Origin: Candidatus Omnitrophota bacterium
GTDB lineage: Bacteria > Omnitrophota > Gorgyraeia > Duberdicusellales > 4484-171
Direction of reading: 5' to 3'
NCBI GenBank assembly: GCA_016939345.1
Contig: JAFGHG010000142.1
Coordinates: 1-39,074, forward strand
Length of the DNA stretch: 39,074 bases
Positions 15,762-24,108 of this stretch are shown piece after piece. The translations under genes and the position numbers were made by a program. A model generated the notes under the pieces. It saw only the letters and a list, made by a program, of their open reading frames with translations. It was not told the origin of the DNA and ran no database searches. Position 1 is the first letter of the stretch; each line of letters opens with the position of its first letter.

Positions 15762-16649
15762 ATGATTCATCAAACAGCTGTCATAGAAAAAGGAGCAATG
15801 CTGGGTGAAGACATAAGCATAGGTCCTTATGCTATTATTGAAGAAGGCGTTTCTTTAGGCAACAGGGTTAAGGTTCTTGCCGGTGCCAGGATAAAAGGCA
15901 ATACGACTATCGGAGATGACAATCTTATAGGTCAAGGAGCAATTATCGGAGAGACGCCTCAGATGTCGGGGTTGAGAGAGAACAACGGCCGGGTTATGAT
16001 CGGCAAAAACAATATCATCAGAGAATACGTTACCATTCATTCTTCGACCTCTCCCGATAAAGAGACCTGCCTTGGTGATGATAATTTTCTTATGGCTTTA
16101 TCCCATGTAGCCCATGACTGCCGGCTAGCAAACGGGGTTATCCTTTGTAACGGCTCTCTTTTGGCCGGACACATCGAGGTCGGCGACAAAGCCTTTATTT
16201 CTGGCAATGTCGTGGTCCACCAGTTCGTCAGAATCGGAAGATTGGCCATGGTAGGAGGGCTTTCTCGGGTCAATCAGGATATACCCCCATTTATGCTTGT
16301 TGTCGGAGACTCCCGGGTCTGGGGCTTGAATACTGTAGGCTTAAAAAGATCAGGTATGTCAGCGTCAGATAGAATAGAGATAAAAAAAACTTTTGAGCTT
16401 CTTTACCGCAGCAAACTGCCGCTTAATAAAAGCCTTGAGGAAATAAAAAAAATTAATTCACCTTTTGCCAGAGAGATCGTTGATTTTATTCAGGTTTCTA
16501 AACGGGGGATATGCGGTCCGAAGAAGGATAACTTTTGGGAAAGACTGTTTTTAGATTACCCTTATCTTTTGAGACAAAACATTTTAACTCATTCTCTGTT
16601 TTTAAAACAGGTACGCTCAAAGGACTTTAGCGGTAAACAACTCTTTTGA
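15762..16649 (+). CDS. lpxA: UDP-N-acetylglucosamine acyltransferase
   Basis: First enzyme of lipid A synthesis, acylating UDP-GlcNAc at the 3-OH in the cytoplasm with acyl-ACP. The 295-residue protein has an N-terminal left-handed beta helix of hexapeptide repeats (residues about 1-190). The catalytic segment is FLMALSHVAHDC with H118 at the position of E. coli His125. The usual QVNVVGLKR-type turn is GLNTVGLKRSGM. A helical C-terminal domain follows, about 30 residues longer than in E. coli. Its presence implies an outer membrane with lipid A. It diverges from the membrane-protein/ParA operon. lpxB, lpxC and lpxD are not in the window. Confidence 0.95.
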   Translation: MIHQTAVIEKGAMLGEDISIGPYAIIEEGVSLGNRVKVLAGARIKGNTTIGDDNLIGQGAIIGETPQMSGLRENNGRVMIGKNNIIREYVTIHSSTSPDKETCLGDDNFLMALSHVAHDCRLANGVILCNGSLLAGHIEVGDKAFISGNVVVHQFVRIGRLAMVGGLSRVNQDIPPFMLVVGDSRVWGLNTVGLKRSGMSASDRIEIKKTFELLYRSKLPLNKSLEEIKKINSPFAREIVDFIQVSKRGICGPKKDNFWERLFLDYPYLLRQNILTHSLFLKQVRSKDFSGKQLF

Positions 16650-16678
16650 CCCATTTTTTTTGAATCAGTTTTGGGTCA
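16647..16678. terminator. Hairpin between convergent lpxA and trmI
   Basis: TGACCCA (16647-16653) pairs with TGGGTCA (16672-16678) around an AT-rich loop containing eight T's. The left arm includes the lpxA stop codon. No T-run follows the right arm, so intrinsic termination is uncertain. Its position between two converging stops suggests a shared 3' end structure. Confidence 0.4.
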
Positions 16679-16689
16679 GGTTATTTGTC

Positions 16690-17451
16690 TTATAAAAGGA
16701 TTTTGGTGGCAAACACCAGCCAGCCTGTGTGAGAGGGCATTCTTTGCTCAGGCCTGGTTTTTCCTTTTCTAACAAGGATCTTCCTCACTAAAACTTCCAT
16801 GCTTTCGATATTTATAAAACCTTTTTCTTCAAGAGAAAAAACCGTCCGTGAAAGCTGTTCAAAACTCGGGCATATTGTAGCCAGTCTTGCGCCGCCTTTT
16901 AAAGATTTATAAGCAGCGTCGATTAGCTCCCATTGGCTTCCTATATCGATCATCACAAAGTCAGCATCTTTTTGCGGAAACTCACCGCTAATCTCCATTA
17001 AATTAAATTCTACCCATTGGCTCAGACCGTTTTTCTCAATGTTTTTTTTGGCGTTTTTTAGGAATTCTTCGTTTCGTTCATAACTGTGAACCTTGCCTTC
17101 TGGCCTGACGAAATTAGCCAGGGCAGTTGTCAGGGCTCCGCTTCCTATGCCGCTTTCAATGACTTTTGCTCCGGGAAATATCTGGGATTTGACCAGGATC
17201 ATGCCGATATCTTTAGGGTAGAGTATCTGGGTCTGCCTTCTTACTTTCATGATCATCTCATAAAGGTAAGGCCTGAGCAGGTAAAAATCAGTCCCTAGAT
17301 TGGTGGTAATTTTTTCTCCAAACTGCCTGCCTATCGCATCCTGGAGCTTAAAAAAGCCTTTTGCAGTGTGGATGGTGTTTTTTGAGGCTTTAAGCAGGAA
17401 ATTATGCTTATCATCGTTATAGATAAATACCAGGTCGCCTTCTTTGATCAT
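16690..17451 (-). CDS. trmI: tRNA (adenine-58-N1)-methyltransferase, TrmI family
   Basis: SAM-dependent enzyme methylating A58 in the T loop of tRNA. The 253-residue product has a small N-terminal beta domain (GDLVFIYNDDKHNFLL), the linker DFYLLRPYLYEMIMKVRRQTQILYP typical of the family, and a Rossmann methyltransferase fold. The SAM glycine loop is IESGIGSGALTTALA, the acidic residue is in VHSYERNEEF and the motif IV region is ADFVMIDI. The start ATG 17451 (MIKEGDLV) is favoured. A more upstream ATG at 17493 would lie before the predicted promoter -10 at 17460-17465. It converges on lpxA. Confidence 0.92.
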   Translation of the reverse strand: MIKEGDLVFIYNDDKHNFLLKASKNTIHTAKGFFKLQDAIGRQFGEKITTNLGTDFYLLRPYLYEMIMKVRRQTQILYPKDIGMILVKSQIFPGAKVIESGIGSGALTTALANFVRPEGKVHSYERNEEFLKNAKKNIEKNGLSQWVEFNLMEISGEFPQKDADFVMIDIGSQWELIDAAYKSLKGGARLATICPSFEQLSRTVFSLEEKGFINIESMEVLVRKILVRKGKTRPEQRMPSHTGWLVFATKILL

Positions 17452-17459
17452 AATTAAAG

Positions 17460-17488
17460 ATAATACAATTGCCCGGCTGTTTTTGCAA
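17460..17488 (-). promoter_or_regulatory. Promoter of trmI
   Basis: On the minus strand TTGCAA (17488-17483), a 17-base spacer and TATTAT (17465-17460) make a good promoter. The predicted start site is about 17453, only two bases before ATG 17451, and no ribosome site is seen. This fits a leaderless or nearly leaderless message and supports the shorter start. Confidence 0.55.
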
Positions 17489-17598
17489 GGCATATTTATC
17501 TTGAAGCTGGTTATTTTTATAAAGCAGATGTATAATTAAATATGCCTTTGGTTACTGCCACACATTATTTCTTACAGTTAAAATAACAGCTTATAATT

Positions 17599-18837
17599 AT
17601 GGTTGGGCTTACAATAACAGAAAGATTTTTTTTAGAGTTCATTAGGCCGGATAATGATGACAGCCTTAGAGATGCTATTAGAGAGTTAGGCGATAAAAAA
17701 AATGAAATCGACTGGACCGGCATTGCCCAGCACGGCCACAAGATAGCCCCTTACATTTTTTTTACCATAAACAGGCTCGGCCTGGATCTTGCCGTACCCA
17801 GAGACATATCATTGATAACAAAATTCAATTACCTTTATTTTCAGGAGAAAAACAAAAAAAATATTCAGGCCCTGGCAGAGATAGGAAAAAAATTCAAAGA
17901 GGAAGGAATTGATCTGCTGTTTATAAAGGGAGCTGCTTTGATTTTTACGGTCTATAGCGATGATAAAGGTTTAAGGTATATGGACGATATAGATGTTTTA
18001 GTTAGGCATGAGGACCTGGCTAAAGCTGAAAAAATTCTTCAGGATATAGGCTATGTTGAAGGTTATGAGAGGCTGTCTAAAGAGCACCAGACGCGTTTTA
18101 CCAAGGAGTTTTTTTCCCGGCATCACTTTCATTATGTCTATTTTAAAGATCAGGTCCGCTTAGAATTGCATTGGAATGTTGCCAAAGTAAACAATAAAGC
18201 CTTTCTTGATAAGTTATTCCGATCATCCCATCCAATAACTTTGCATGGCTCAGAGGTAAAAATCACCAATGCCGAGGCCAGTGTGTTAATGGCATGTTTA
18301 AACTTTTCAAAAGATTTCTATGAATCTTTTGTAAGAAAGGGCATTGAATCAGAAGCTGACCATAAGGAAGCCTTTTATTATGCCATATTCTTTTTTTGCG
18401 AGTTAAAAGAAATATTGAGATATTACCATAACGATATTTCCTGGAAAGATTTTCTCTATTGCGTTAAATCAATTAAAAGGGAATACGAAATTTTTACTCT
18501 TCTTTTACTGGCTGATAAAATTGCCAAAGCCCCTATACCGGCCTTTGTTTTAAGGAAGGCTCAATCCAGTTTTTTTTCTTTTATCTTCGGGCTTTTCAGC
18601 CGAAACTTGAAATACACTAATTTTAGAGAACTTTTTGAATTGAAAGAGAAAATATTCAGATTTCGAAAAAGGCTTTATCATTTGCCCAGGATGCCTGGAA
18701 TCTTTCTCCGGAAGATATTTGTTTTAATCACTGGGATATACGGGCTGATTTTGAAATTTTTATCTAATCATTTCCCTTCAGGCGCCATATTTCTGAAAAA
18801 AATTGTCGGATTTTTTAAACGCCTGTTCGGTAATTAA
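17599..18837 (+). CDS. Nucleotidyltransferase-like protein (PF14907 type)
   Basis: A 412-residue protein resembling the uncharacterised nucleotidyltransferase family PF14907. The diagnostic stretch is LLFIKGAALIFTVYSDDKG followed by RYMDDIDVLV, giving the paired aspartates expected of a polymerase-beta fold and a nearby Lys. A His-rich FFSRHHFHYVYF and the HWNV segment follow, as in the family. The last 70 residues contain hydrophobic and strongly basic stretches that could lie on the membrane. Family members often sit with sugar or peptide modification genes. The next gene here is an RmlD-like reductase, but no clear pathway emerges. Confidence 0.75.
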   Translation: MVGLTITERFFLEFIRPDNDDSLRDAIRELGDKKNEIDWTGIAQHGHKIAPYIFFTINRLGLDLAVPRDISLITKFNYLYFQEKNKKNIQALAEIGKKFKEEGIDLLFIKGAALIFTVYSDDKGLRYMDDIDVLVRHEDLAKAEKILQDIGYVEGYERLSKEHQTRFTKEFFSRHHFHYVYFKDQVRLELHWNVAKVNNKAFLDKLFRSSHPITLHGSEVKITNAEASVLMACLNFSKDFYESFVRKGIESEADHKEAFYYAIFFFCELKEILRYYHNDISWKDFLYCVKSIKREYEIFTLLLLADKIAKAPIPAFVLRKAQSSFFSFIFGLFSRNLKYTNFRELFELKEKIFRFRKRLYHLPRMPGIFLRKIFVLITGIYGLILKFLSNHFPSGAIFLKKIVGFFKRLFGN

Positions 18838-18841
18838 AACC

Positions 18842-18908
18842 AAAGCCCTTGATGCTGATAAAATTTATGTTTATAATGTCTATTATCATTTTAGGAGGCA
18901 GGGGCTTT
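18842..18908. other. Long-loop inverted repeat between two genes
   Basis: AAAGCCCTTG (18842-18851) pairs with CAGGGGCTTT (18899-18908), ten pairs with one G-T, around a 47-base AT-rich loop. An AGGAGG at 18893-18898 precedes ATG 18911, which opens only a four-codon frame. The role is unknown: it may be a 3' end structure for the nucleotidyltransferase gene or a small repeat. Confidence 0.4.
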
Positions 18909-18964
18909 TAATGCTGGTGCTGTGATATCCGTCCATTCGTTTAAGAATCCAAAGAATTAGATAT

Positions 18965-19783
18965 ATGAATAATAAAATACTTATTTTAGGCAAGGGCTTC
19001 ATCGGAACCAGGATCAAAGAGGAATTGAACTGTGATATAACTTCTCAAAATATAAATTCTTTTAAGGATTTGGTGGGTTTGATAGATGAATATAGCCCCG
19101 GGGTTATAATAAACTGCGTTGGTCATACCGGCGAAAACGTAGACCAGTGCGAAGCTGACAGGGATAAGACTTTAACGGCGAATGTTTTTGTCCCTATCAT
19201 GCTGGCAGAAGCAGCTTTCAGATATAAGATTAAGCTGGTTCATATAAGCAGCGGATGCATATATCATTTCGATTACCAGAATCAGAAGCCAATCAGCGAA
19301 GACCAGCCGGCTGACTTTTTTGATTTATTTTATTCCCGGACAAAAATATACTCCGAGAGAGCTTTGACAGCCCTGGCTGATAAAAAGAATATTTTGATTT
19401 TAAGGATACGTATCCCCCTGGATAATCGTCCCCACCCCAAGAACATCCTTACCAAGTTGCTCTCATTTGAAAAGATATTAGACTGCCAGAATTCATTAAC
19501 CTATATTCCTGATTTTATAGAAGCCCTTAAGTACCTTATCAATATTGACGCCTGGGGTATCTATAATGTGGTAAACAGGGGTTCTTTAAGATACTCTGAG
19601 CTTTTGGACATTTATAAAAAGTATTTTCCTGATTTTAATTACTCATTAACCAATGCCGCGGAGCTTGGTTTAATAAGAACCAATTTAATATTATCAGTAA
19701 ACAAACTGGAAAAATCCGGTTTTAAGATAAGGGAAATTCACGAAGTCTTAGAGCAATGCATAGAAAAATACCTAACCCATTGA
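18965..19783 (+). CDS. NAD(P)-dependent sugar epimerase/reductase, RmlD-like
   Basis: A 272-residue short-chain dehydrogenase of the extended type. The Rossmann motif is ILGKGFIGTRI at the N terminus. The catalytic Tyr-Lys pair is in YSRTKIYSE (YxxxK), and the preceding Ser lies in HISSGCIYHF. An INCVG segment and the cysteine-bearing DQCEADRDKTLTANV helix resemble dTDP-4-dehydrorhamnose reductase (RmlD) and related nucleotide-sugar enzymes. The usual rmlABC neighbours are absent, so the sugar substrate is unknown. It lies between the nucleotidyltransferase-like gene and apgM. Confidence 0.85.
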   Translation: MNNKILILGKGFIGTRIKEELNCDITSQNINSFKDLVGLIDEYSPGVIINCVGHTGENVDQCEADRDKTLTANVFVPIMLAEAAFRYKIKLVHISSGCIYHFDYQNQKPISEDQPADFFDLFYSRTKIYSERALTALADKKNILILRIRIPLDNRPHPKNILTKLLSFEKILDCQNSLTYIPDFIEALKYLINIDAWGIYNVVNRGSLRYSELLDIYKKYFPDFNYSLTNAAELGLIRTNLILSVNKLEKSGFKIREIHEVLEQCIEKYLTH

Positions 19784-19852
19784 TAACCTAAGATAAAATT
19801 TCTTGTAAAATATTAAAAATTAGATATCATATCCCTAAAAGTAACCACAATT

Positions 19853-21046
19853 ATGAAGTATATAGTTGTAATTTTAGACGGAGCAAGCGACCACCCGCTT
19901 GAGATACTTGGAGGCAGGACACCTCTTGAGGCAGCAGAAATCCCTGCAATAGATTCTTTAGCTAAAAAAGGCCTTATTGGCAGGGTAGCAACAGTACCTC
20001 AAGGTTTTAATCCTTCCAGCGACATAGCCAACCTTTCTCTTTTAGGCTATGATCCCGGAGAATACTATACCGGCAGGGGTCCGCTGGAGGCTGCAAATTT
20101 AGGCATAGACTTAGGCAAGAACGACTTAGCTTTTCGCTGCAATTTAGTCACTGAATTGGAAGATAAGCTTTTTGATTACAGCGCCGGCCATATAACTGAT
20201 AAGGAAGCGAAGATACTTATAGAAGAGCTTAATTCCAGCTTGAAGACTGAAAAGCTGGAGTTTTTCTTCGGCACAAGCTACCGCAACCTGCTTATTGTCC
20301 GTGGAGGCAAGGATCTGGGCCTGGATAAATTGAAATATTTTGCTCCTCATGACATCATGGGCCAGAATATAAGCAGATATCTTCCTAAAGGCGAGGCAGC
20401 AGAGCTGATTGTAGAGCTTATGCAGCGCTCAAAAGAGATATTAAGGCCTCATGAGATAAATAAAGTAAGAATAGATCTGGGTGAAAGCCCGGCTAATATG
20501 ATATGGCTTTGGGGCTGCGGCCAGAAGCCGCTCATGCCTACTTTTAAACAGAAGTACGGCCTGCAGGGAGCTGTCATCTCAGCCGTAGACCTGATAAAAG
20601 GTATAGGCAGGATAATCGGTATGGATGTGCTGGAAGTTCCGGGAGCAAACGGTTATTATGACACTAATTATCTGGGTAAAGCCCAGGCCGCTCTCGAATA
20701 TCTTAAAGAACATGATTTTGCTTTTATCCATATTGAAGCTACTGATGAAGCCGGTCATAACCAGGATTTAAGGATGAAAATAGCCTGTCTTGAGCGGATA
20801 GATAAGTTTGTTATATCGACAATAGTCAAAGAATTGGAAGGCAAAGATTACAGGATTTTGATTACACCTGATCATCCTACCCCGATAGCAATACGTACTC
20901 ATACTGACGAACCAGTTCCTTTTCTGATTTCCGGATCAGGCATAGAGAAGGGTGATTATAGCGGTTATAGCGAAAAAGAAGCCCAGACCAGCTCTATGTA
21001 TTTTGAAAAAGGATCTGATTTGCTTAAGTATTTCTTCAGCCACTGA
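19853..21046 (+). CDS. apgM: 2,3-bisphosphoglycerate-independent phosphoglycerate mutase, archaeal type
   Basis: Interconverts 3- and 2-phosphoglycerate in glycolysis and gluconeogenesis. The 397-residue protein belongs to the alkaline phosphatase superfamily branch called ApgM, common in archaea and some bacteria. It starts with YIVVILDGASDHPL (metal-binding D9). The phosphorylated serine is expected at S56 in NPSSDIANLSLLGYDP. The C-terminal metal ligands are in HIEATDEAGHNQD and ITPDHPTPIAIRTH, followed by EPVPFLI. Length is normal for the family. It stands alone on the plus strand and is followed by a dispersed repeat. Confidence 0.95.
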   Translation: MKYIVVILDGASDHPLEILGGRTPLEAAEIPAIDSLAKKGLIGRVATVPQGFNPSSDIANLSLLGYDPGEYYTGRGPLEAANLGIDLGKNDLAFRCNLVTELEDKLFDYSAGHITDKEAKILIEELNSSLKTEKLEFFFGTSYRNLLIVRGGKDLGLDKLKYFAPHDIMGQNISRYLPKGEAAELIVELMQRSKEILRPHEINKVRIDLGESPANMIWLWGCGQKPLMPTFKQKYGLQGAVISAVDLIKGIGRIIGMDVLEVPGANGYYDTNYLGKAQAALEYLKEHDFAFIHIEATDEAGHNQDLRMKIACLERIDKFVISTIVKELEGKDYRILITPDHPTPIAIRTHTDEPVPFLISGSGIEKGDYSGYSEKEAQTSSMYFEKGSDLLKYFFSH

Positions 21047-21060
21047 TCCTTGTTGGTTAT

Positions 21061-21190
21061 ATTTTTAGTTTAGGTAGTGAGGCTAGGGTAAAGAAGTGTG
21101 TTAAGTAGTTGGGTGTAGTAGTGAGTATGACCCACTACACATTACCAACTACCTAACTCACAACTTGACCTTAACCCTAACCTGATTACA
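21061..21190. repeat. Dispersed palindromic repeat, copy 2
   Basis: The gap between apgM and cstA holds hairpin-forming sequence (GTGTAGT pairing with ACTACAC) and a 21-base word at 21145-21165 identical to 7474-7494. It ends with TTAACCCTAACC, close to the CTAACC words in the 8.6 kb palindrome. I see no promoter or ORF in it. Confidence 0.65.
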
Positions 21191-21220
21191 ATTAATCAGT
21201 AGATTTTCTAAAGCAACATC

Positions 21221-22804
21221 ATGAGTCTAATCTTATTCATTTTTGTAATCTTAGCATTATTGGCCGGATATGTTTTTTACGGGAACTATGTGTCGGCTGT
21301 TTTTGATATCGACCCCCAAAAAAAGACACCAGCCTATACTAAATACGATGGTGTTGATTATGTCCCGGCTAAAAATTGGCTGATAATATTCGGCCATCAT
21401 TTTGCTTCCATTGCCGGAGCCGGACCGATAATCGGCCCGGTCTTAGCCTATATGCTTTGGGGCTGGGCTGGAACTTTGGTCTGGATAATAATCGGTTCGA
21501 TCTTTATGGGAGCAGTTCACGATTTTTCTTCCTTAGTCGTATCCTTAAAGGAAGAAGGCGTAAGCATCGGCCAGGTAGCCGCAAAATACATATCAAAAAG
21601 AGCAAGCATACTGTTTCTTTTGTATTTATGGTTTGCATTGGTCATCATCGTGGCTATATTTGCGGCAATTTGCGCTAAGAGCTTTATAACCCAGCCGGAG
21701 GTGATAGTATCTTCCTTGGGGCTGATACCTGTGGCTGTGCTTGTGGGTTTTTTGATATACAAGCTAAAAATAAATCTGTTTATCTCGACTTTATTCGGTT
21801 TGGCATCTCTGGCAGCCCTGATATATCTTGGCGGATTATTGCCGATAAAGCTTTCAGGAGTTGATCCTTATTTTGTTTGGGTAACCATACTGTTGGTTTA
21901 TGCTTTTTTTGCTTCGGTTATTCCGGTAAATATCCTGCTTCAGCCTAGAGACTACCTTAGCAGTTTTCTCCTTTTCTTTGGCATAGCTGTTTCTTTTATC
22001 GGAATATTCAGCAGACCCTTTTCTCTTGAGGGAGCCAAGGTTATTAGTTTCGGCTCCAAGGTCGGGTTTATTTTTCCTATGATGTTTATAACCGTTGCCT
22101 GTGGTGCTATTTCCGGTTTTCATTCTCTGGTGGCCAGCGGAACAACTTCTAAGCAGTTAAACAACGAAGGGAACGCAAAGAGGGTTGGTTTTGGAGCAAT
22201 GCTGCTTGAAGCAGTATTGGCTGTTATTGTCCTGTTTGCCGTTGCCTTTGGATTAAAGACAATTCCTAAAGGCGTTAGCGAACCGGCAGAGATCTTTGCC
22301 CTTGGTTTTTCTAAGATCAGTTATTTTTTAGGTGATTATGCTAAATTCATAGCTTTAGTAATACTTAATGCTTTTATTCTGACCACGCTGGATTCGGCGA
22401 CCAGGATTACCAGGCTTCTTACTCAGGAGATTTTTAAGTTTAACAACAAGTGGCTGGCCACTGCCTTGGTTATTTCAGCAGGAGCCTACTTGGCCTTGAT
22501 GAACAAATGGCAGGTGCTTTGGCCGGTCTTCGGTGCAGCCAACCAGCTGGTTGCCGGTTTAGCCTTGATAGTTGTCAGCGGCTGGTTGTTCTGCAAAGGG
22601 AAAAAGTATCTTTTTGCCTTTATCCCGGCGATTATAATGATAGGCATTACCATTACCGCCCTGGGATTTAAAATAGTGGATTTTTTTCAGAAAAAAGATT
22701 ATACTCTTTGTGTTGTTTCGTTTATACTTATTGTTCTTGGAGTATGGGGCCTTTTTGAGTTCAGGAAGATGACAAGATGCAGATTAAACGGAAAAATAAA
22801 TTAA
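21221..22804 (+). CDS. cstA: Carbon starvation protein CstA-family transporter
   Basis: Integral membrane transporter of 527 residues with many hydrophobic helices. CstA proteins take up peptides or pyruvate under carbon limitation. Family motifs are near the start (YDGVDYVPAKNWLIIFGHHF, ASIAGAGPIIGPVLA) and in the middle (GAISGFHSLVASGTTSKQL). It belongs to the shorter branch, since E. coli CstA has about 700 residues. The last 28 bases overlap the lysC start, which suggests coupling with amino-acid synthesis genes. The substrate is not readable from sequence. Confidence 0.92.
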   Translation: MSLILFIFVILALLAGYVFYGNYVSAVFDIDPQKKTPAYTKYDGVDYVPAKNWLIIFGHHFASIAGAGPIIGPVLAYMLWGWAGTLVWIIIGSIFMGAVHDFSSLVVSLKEEGVSIGQVAAKYISKRASILFLLYLWFALVIIVAIFAAICAKSFITQPEVIVSSLGLIPVAVLVGFLIYKLKINLFISTLFGLASLAALIYLGGLLPIKLSGVDPYFVWVTILLVYAFFASVIPVNILLQPRDYLSSFLLFFGIAVSFIGIFSRPFSLEGAKVISFGSKVGFIFPMMFITVACGAISGFHSLVASGTTSKQLNNEGNAKRVGFGAMLLEAVLAVIVLFAVAFGLKTIPKGVSEPAEIFALGFSKISYFLGDYAKFIALVILNAFILTTLDSATRITRLLTQEIFKFNNKWLATALVISAGAYLALMNKWQVLWPVFGAANQLVAGLALIVVSGWLFCKGKKYLFAFIPAIIMIGITITALGFKIVDFFQKKDYTLCVVSFILIVLGVWGLFEFRKMTRCRLNGKIN

Positions 22805-24018
22805 TCGTTCAAAAATACGGCGGAAGCTCAGTTGCCAACCCTGAAAAGATAGAAAAGGCTGCTAAGAGGGTGATAGCCTATGCTAAAAGAAGAAACAGGG
22901 TTGTGGTGGTGATCTCAGCTATGGGCGATACTACTGATGACCTGGTTGAGCTGGCAAAACAGATCAATCCCCTGCCTTCCGAGCGGGAAATGGACATGCT
23001 TATGTCAACAGGAGAGCAGATATCAAGTGCTCTTTTAGCTATGGCCATACACAAAAGAGGGGTAAAGGCCATATCTTTTACCGGAGCCCAAGTCGGCATC
23101 ATAACAGATACTGACCATACTCAGGCTAAAATACTTAAGATAGAGACTGATAGGATAAAGAGAGAATTAACCAAAGGGAAAATAGTTATAGTTGCCGGAT
23201 TCCAGGGCTTAAGTACTGCCCTTGAAATAACTACTCTGGGCAGAGGAGGTTCTGATCTCAGCGCTGTAGCTTTAGCCGTAGCACTTAATGCTGATGTTTG
23301 CGAGATATATACGGATGTTGACGGGATATATACCACTGATCCCAGGATTGAGCCTGGGGCAAGAAAATTAAAATACATAACTTTTGATGAGATGCTTGAG
23401 CTTGCTTCCCGAGGAGCTCAGGTAATGCATACCCGTGCAGTAGAGGTTGCCAAGAAATTCAACATACCCTTGCATGTCCGGGGTAGTTTTTCCAAAAAGG
23501 AGGGAACAATAATTATGGAGAAGCCGCCAGTTATCGAGGAGCCGGTTGTAAGAGGAGTGACTTTAGCTGATAGCGAGGCAAAGATAACCCTATCTGAAGT
23601 TCCCGACAAACCGGGTATAGCTGCCAGCATATTTACTATTCTGGCCAGAAAATCTGTTAATGTAGACATGATTGTCCAGAACGTCAGCCATAAGAGATAC
23701 ACCGACATCTCTTTTACAGTCCCCAAGAAGGATTTAAAGAAAGCCATAAAGATATCCCGACAGATGTCAAGGTCGATAAAGGCCGGCGCAGTTACCAGTG
23801 ATGAAACAATAGCTAAAGTATCGATAGTGGGTGTAGGCATGAAATCCCACTCAGGAGTTGCAGCAAAATGTTTTTCCTTGCTCGCTAAAAACAGGATAAA
23901 CATCGATATGATCTCGACTTCAGAGATAAGCATCTCCTGTGTTGTAAAAAAAGATGCAGGTAAAAAAGCAGTAAAAGTTCTTCACAAAGGTTTTAAATTA
24001 GATAAAATAAAAACGTAG
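22777..24018 (+). CDS. lysC: Aspartate kinase
   Basis: Phosphorylates aspartate, the first step toward lysine, threonine, methionine and diaminopimelate. The 413-residue monofunctional enzyme has the amino-acid kinase domain (residues about 8-245) with KYGGSSVANPEKIE, the VISAMGDTTD loop and TLGRGGSDLSAVALA. Two C-terminal ACT domains follow (about 265-410), beginning with VTLADSEAKITLSEVPDKPG, and would give feedback inhibition. No homoserine dehydrogenase is fused. The chosen ATG lies inside the end of cstA, a 28-base overlap; the N terminus is then at the normal distance from KYGGSS. No lysine riboswitch can fit here. Confidence 0.95.
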   Translation: MQIKRKNKLIVQKYGGSSVANPEKIEKAAKRVIAYAKRRNRVVVVISAMGDTTDDLVELAKQINPLPSEREMDMLMSTGEQISSALLAMAIHKRGVKAISFTGAQVGIITDTDHTQAKILKIETDRIKRELTKGKIVIVAGFQGLSTALEITTLGRGGSDLSAVALAVALNADVCEIYTDVDGIYTTDPRIEPGARKLKYITFDEMLELASRGAQVMHTRAVEVAKKFNIPLHVRGSFSKKEGTIIMEKPPVIEEPVVRGVTLADSEAKITLSEVPDKPGIAASIFTILARKSVNVDMIVQNVSHKRYTDISFTVPKKDLKKAIKISRQMSRSIKAGAVTSDETIAKVSIVGVGMKSHSGVAAKCFSLLAKNRINIDMISTSEISISCVVKKDAGKKAVKVLHKGFKLDKIKT

Positions 24019-24108
24019 ACACAAGATTAGTGAATTGTATCTAGTGATTTTATTACGAAACACCAGATTCAAAAGTGGTAAATTTTATAACATAATAAGG
24101 AGTTGATT

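Noticed and set aside
17592..17597. TATAAT just before the nucleotidyltransferase ATG as its promoter
   Set aside because: The start site would fall about five bases inside the coding sequence, unlike the three leaderless cases, and no usable start follows.
22700..22790. Lysine riboswitch upstream of lysC
   Set aside because: lysC starts inside cstA coding sequence with no untranslated leader.
23418..23933. 171-codon minus-strand ORF opposite lysC
   Set aside because: It is the antisense shadow of a clear aspartate kinase; composition is typical of a shadow frame and no ribosome site or homology is seen.
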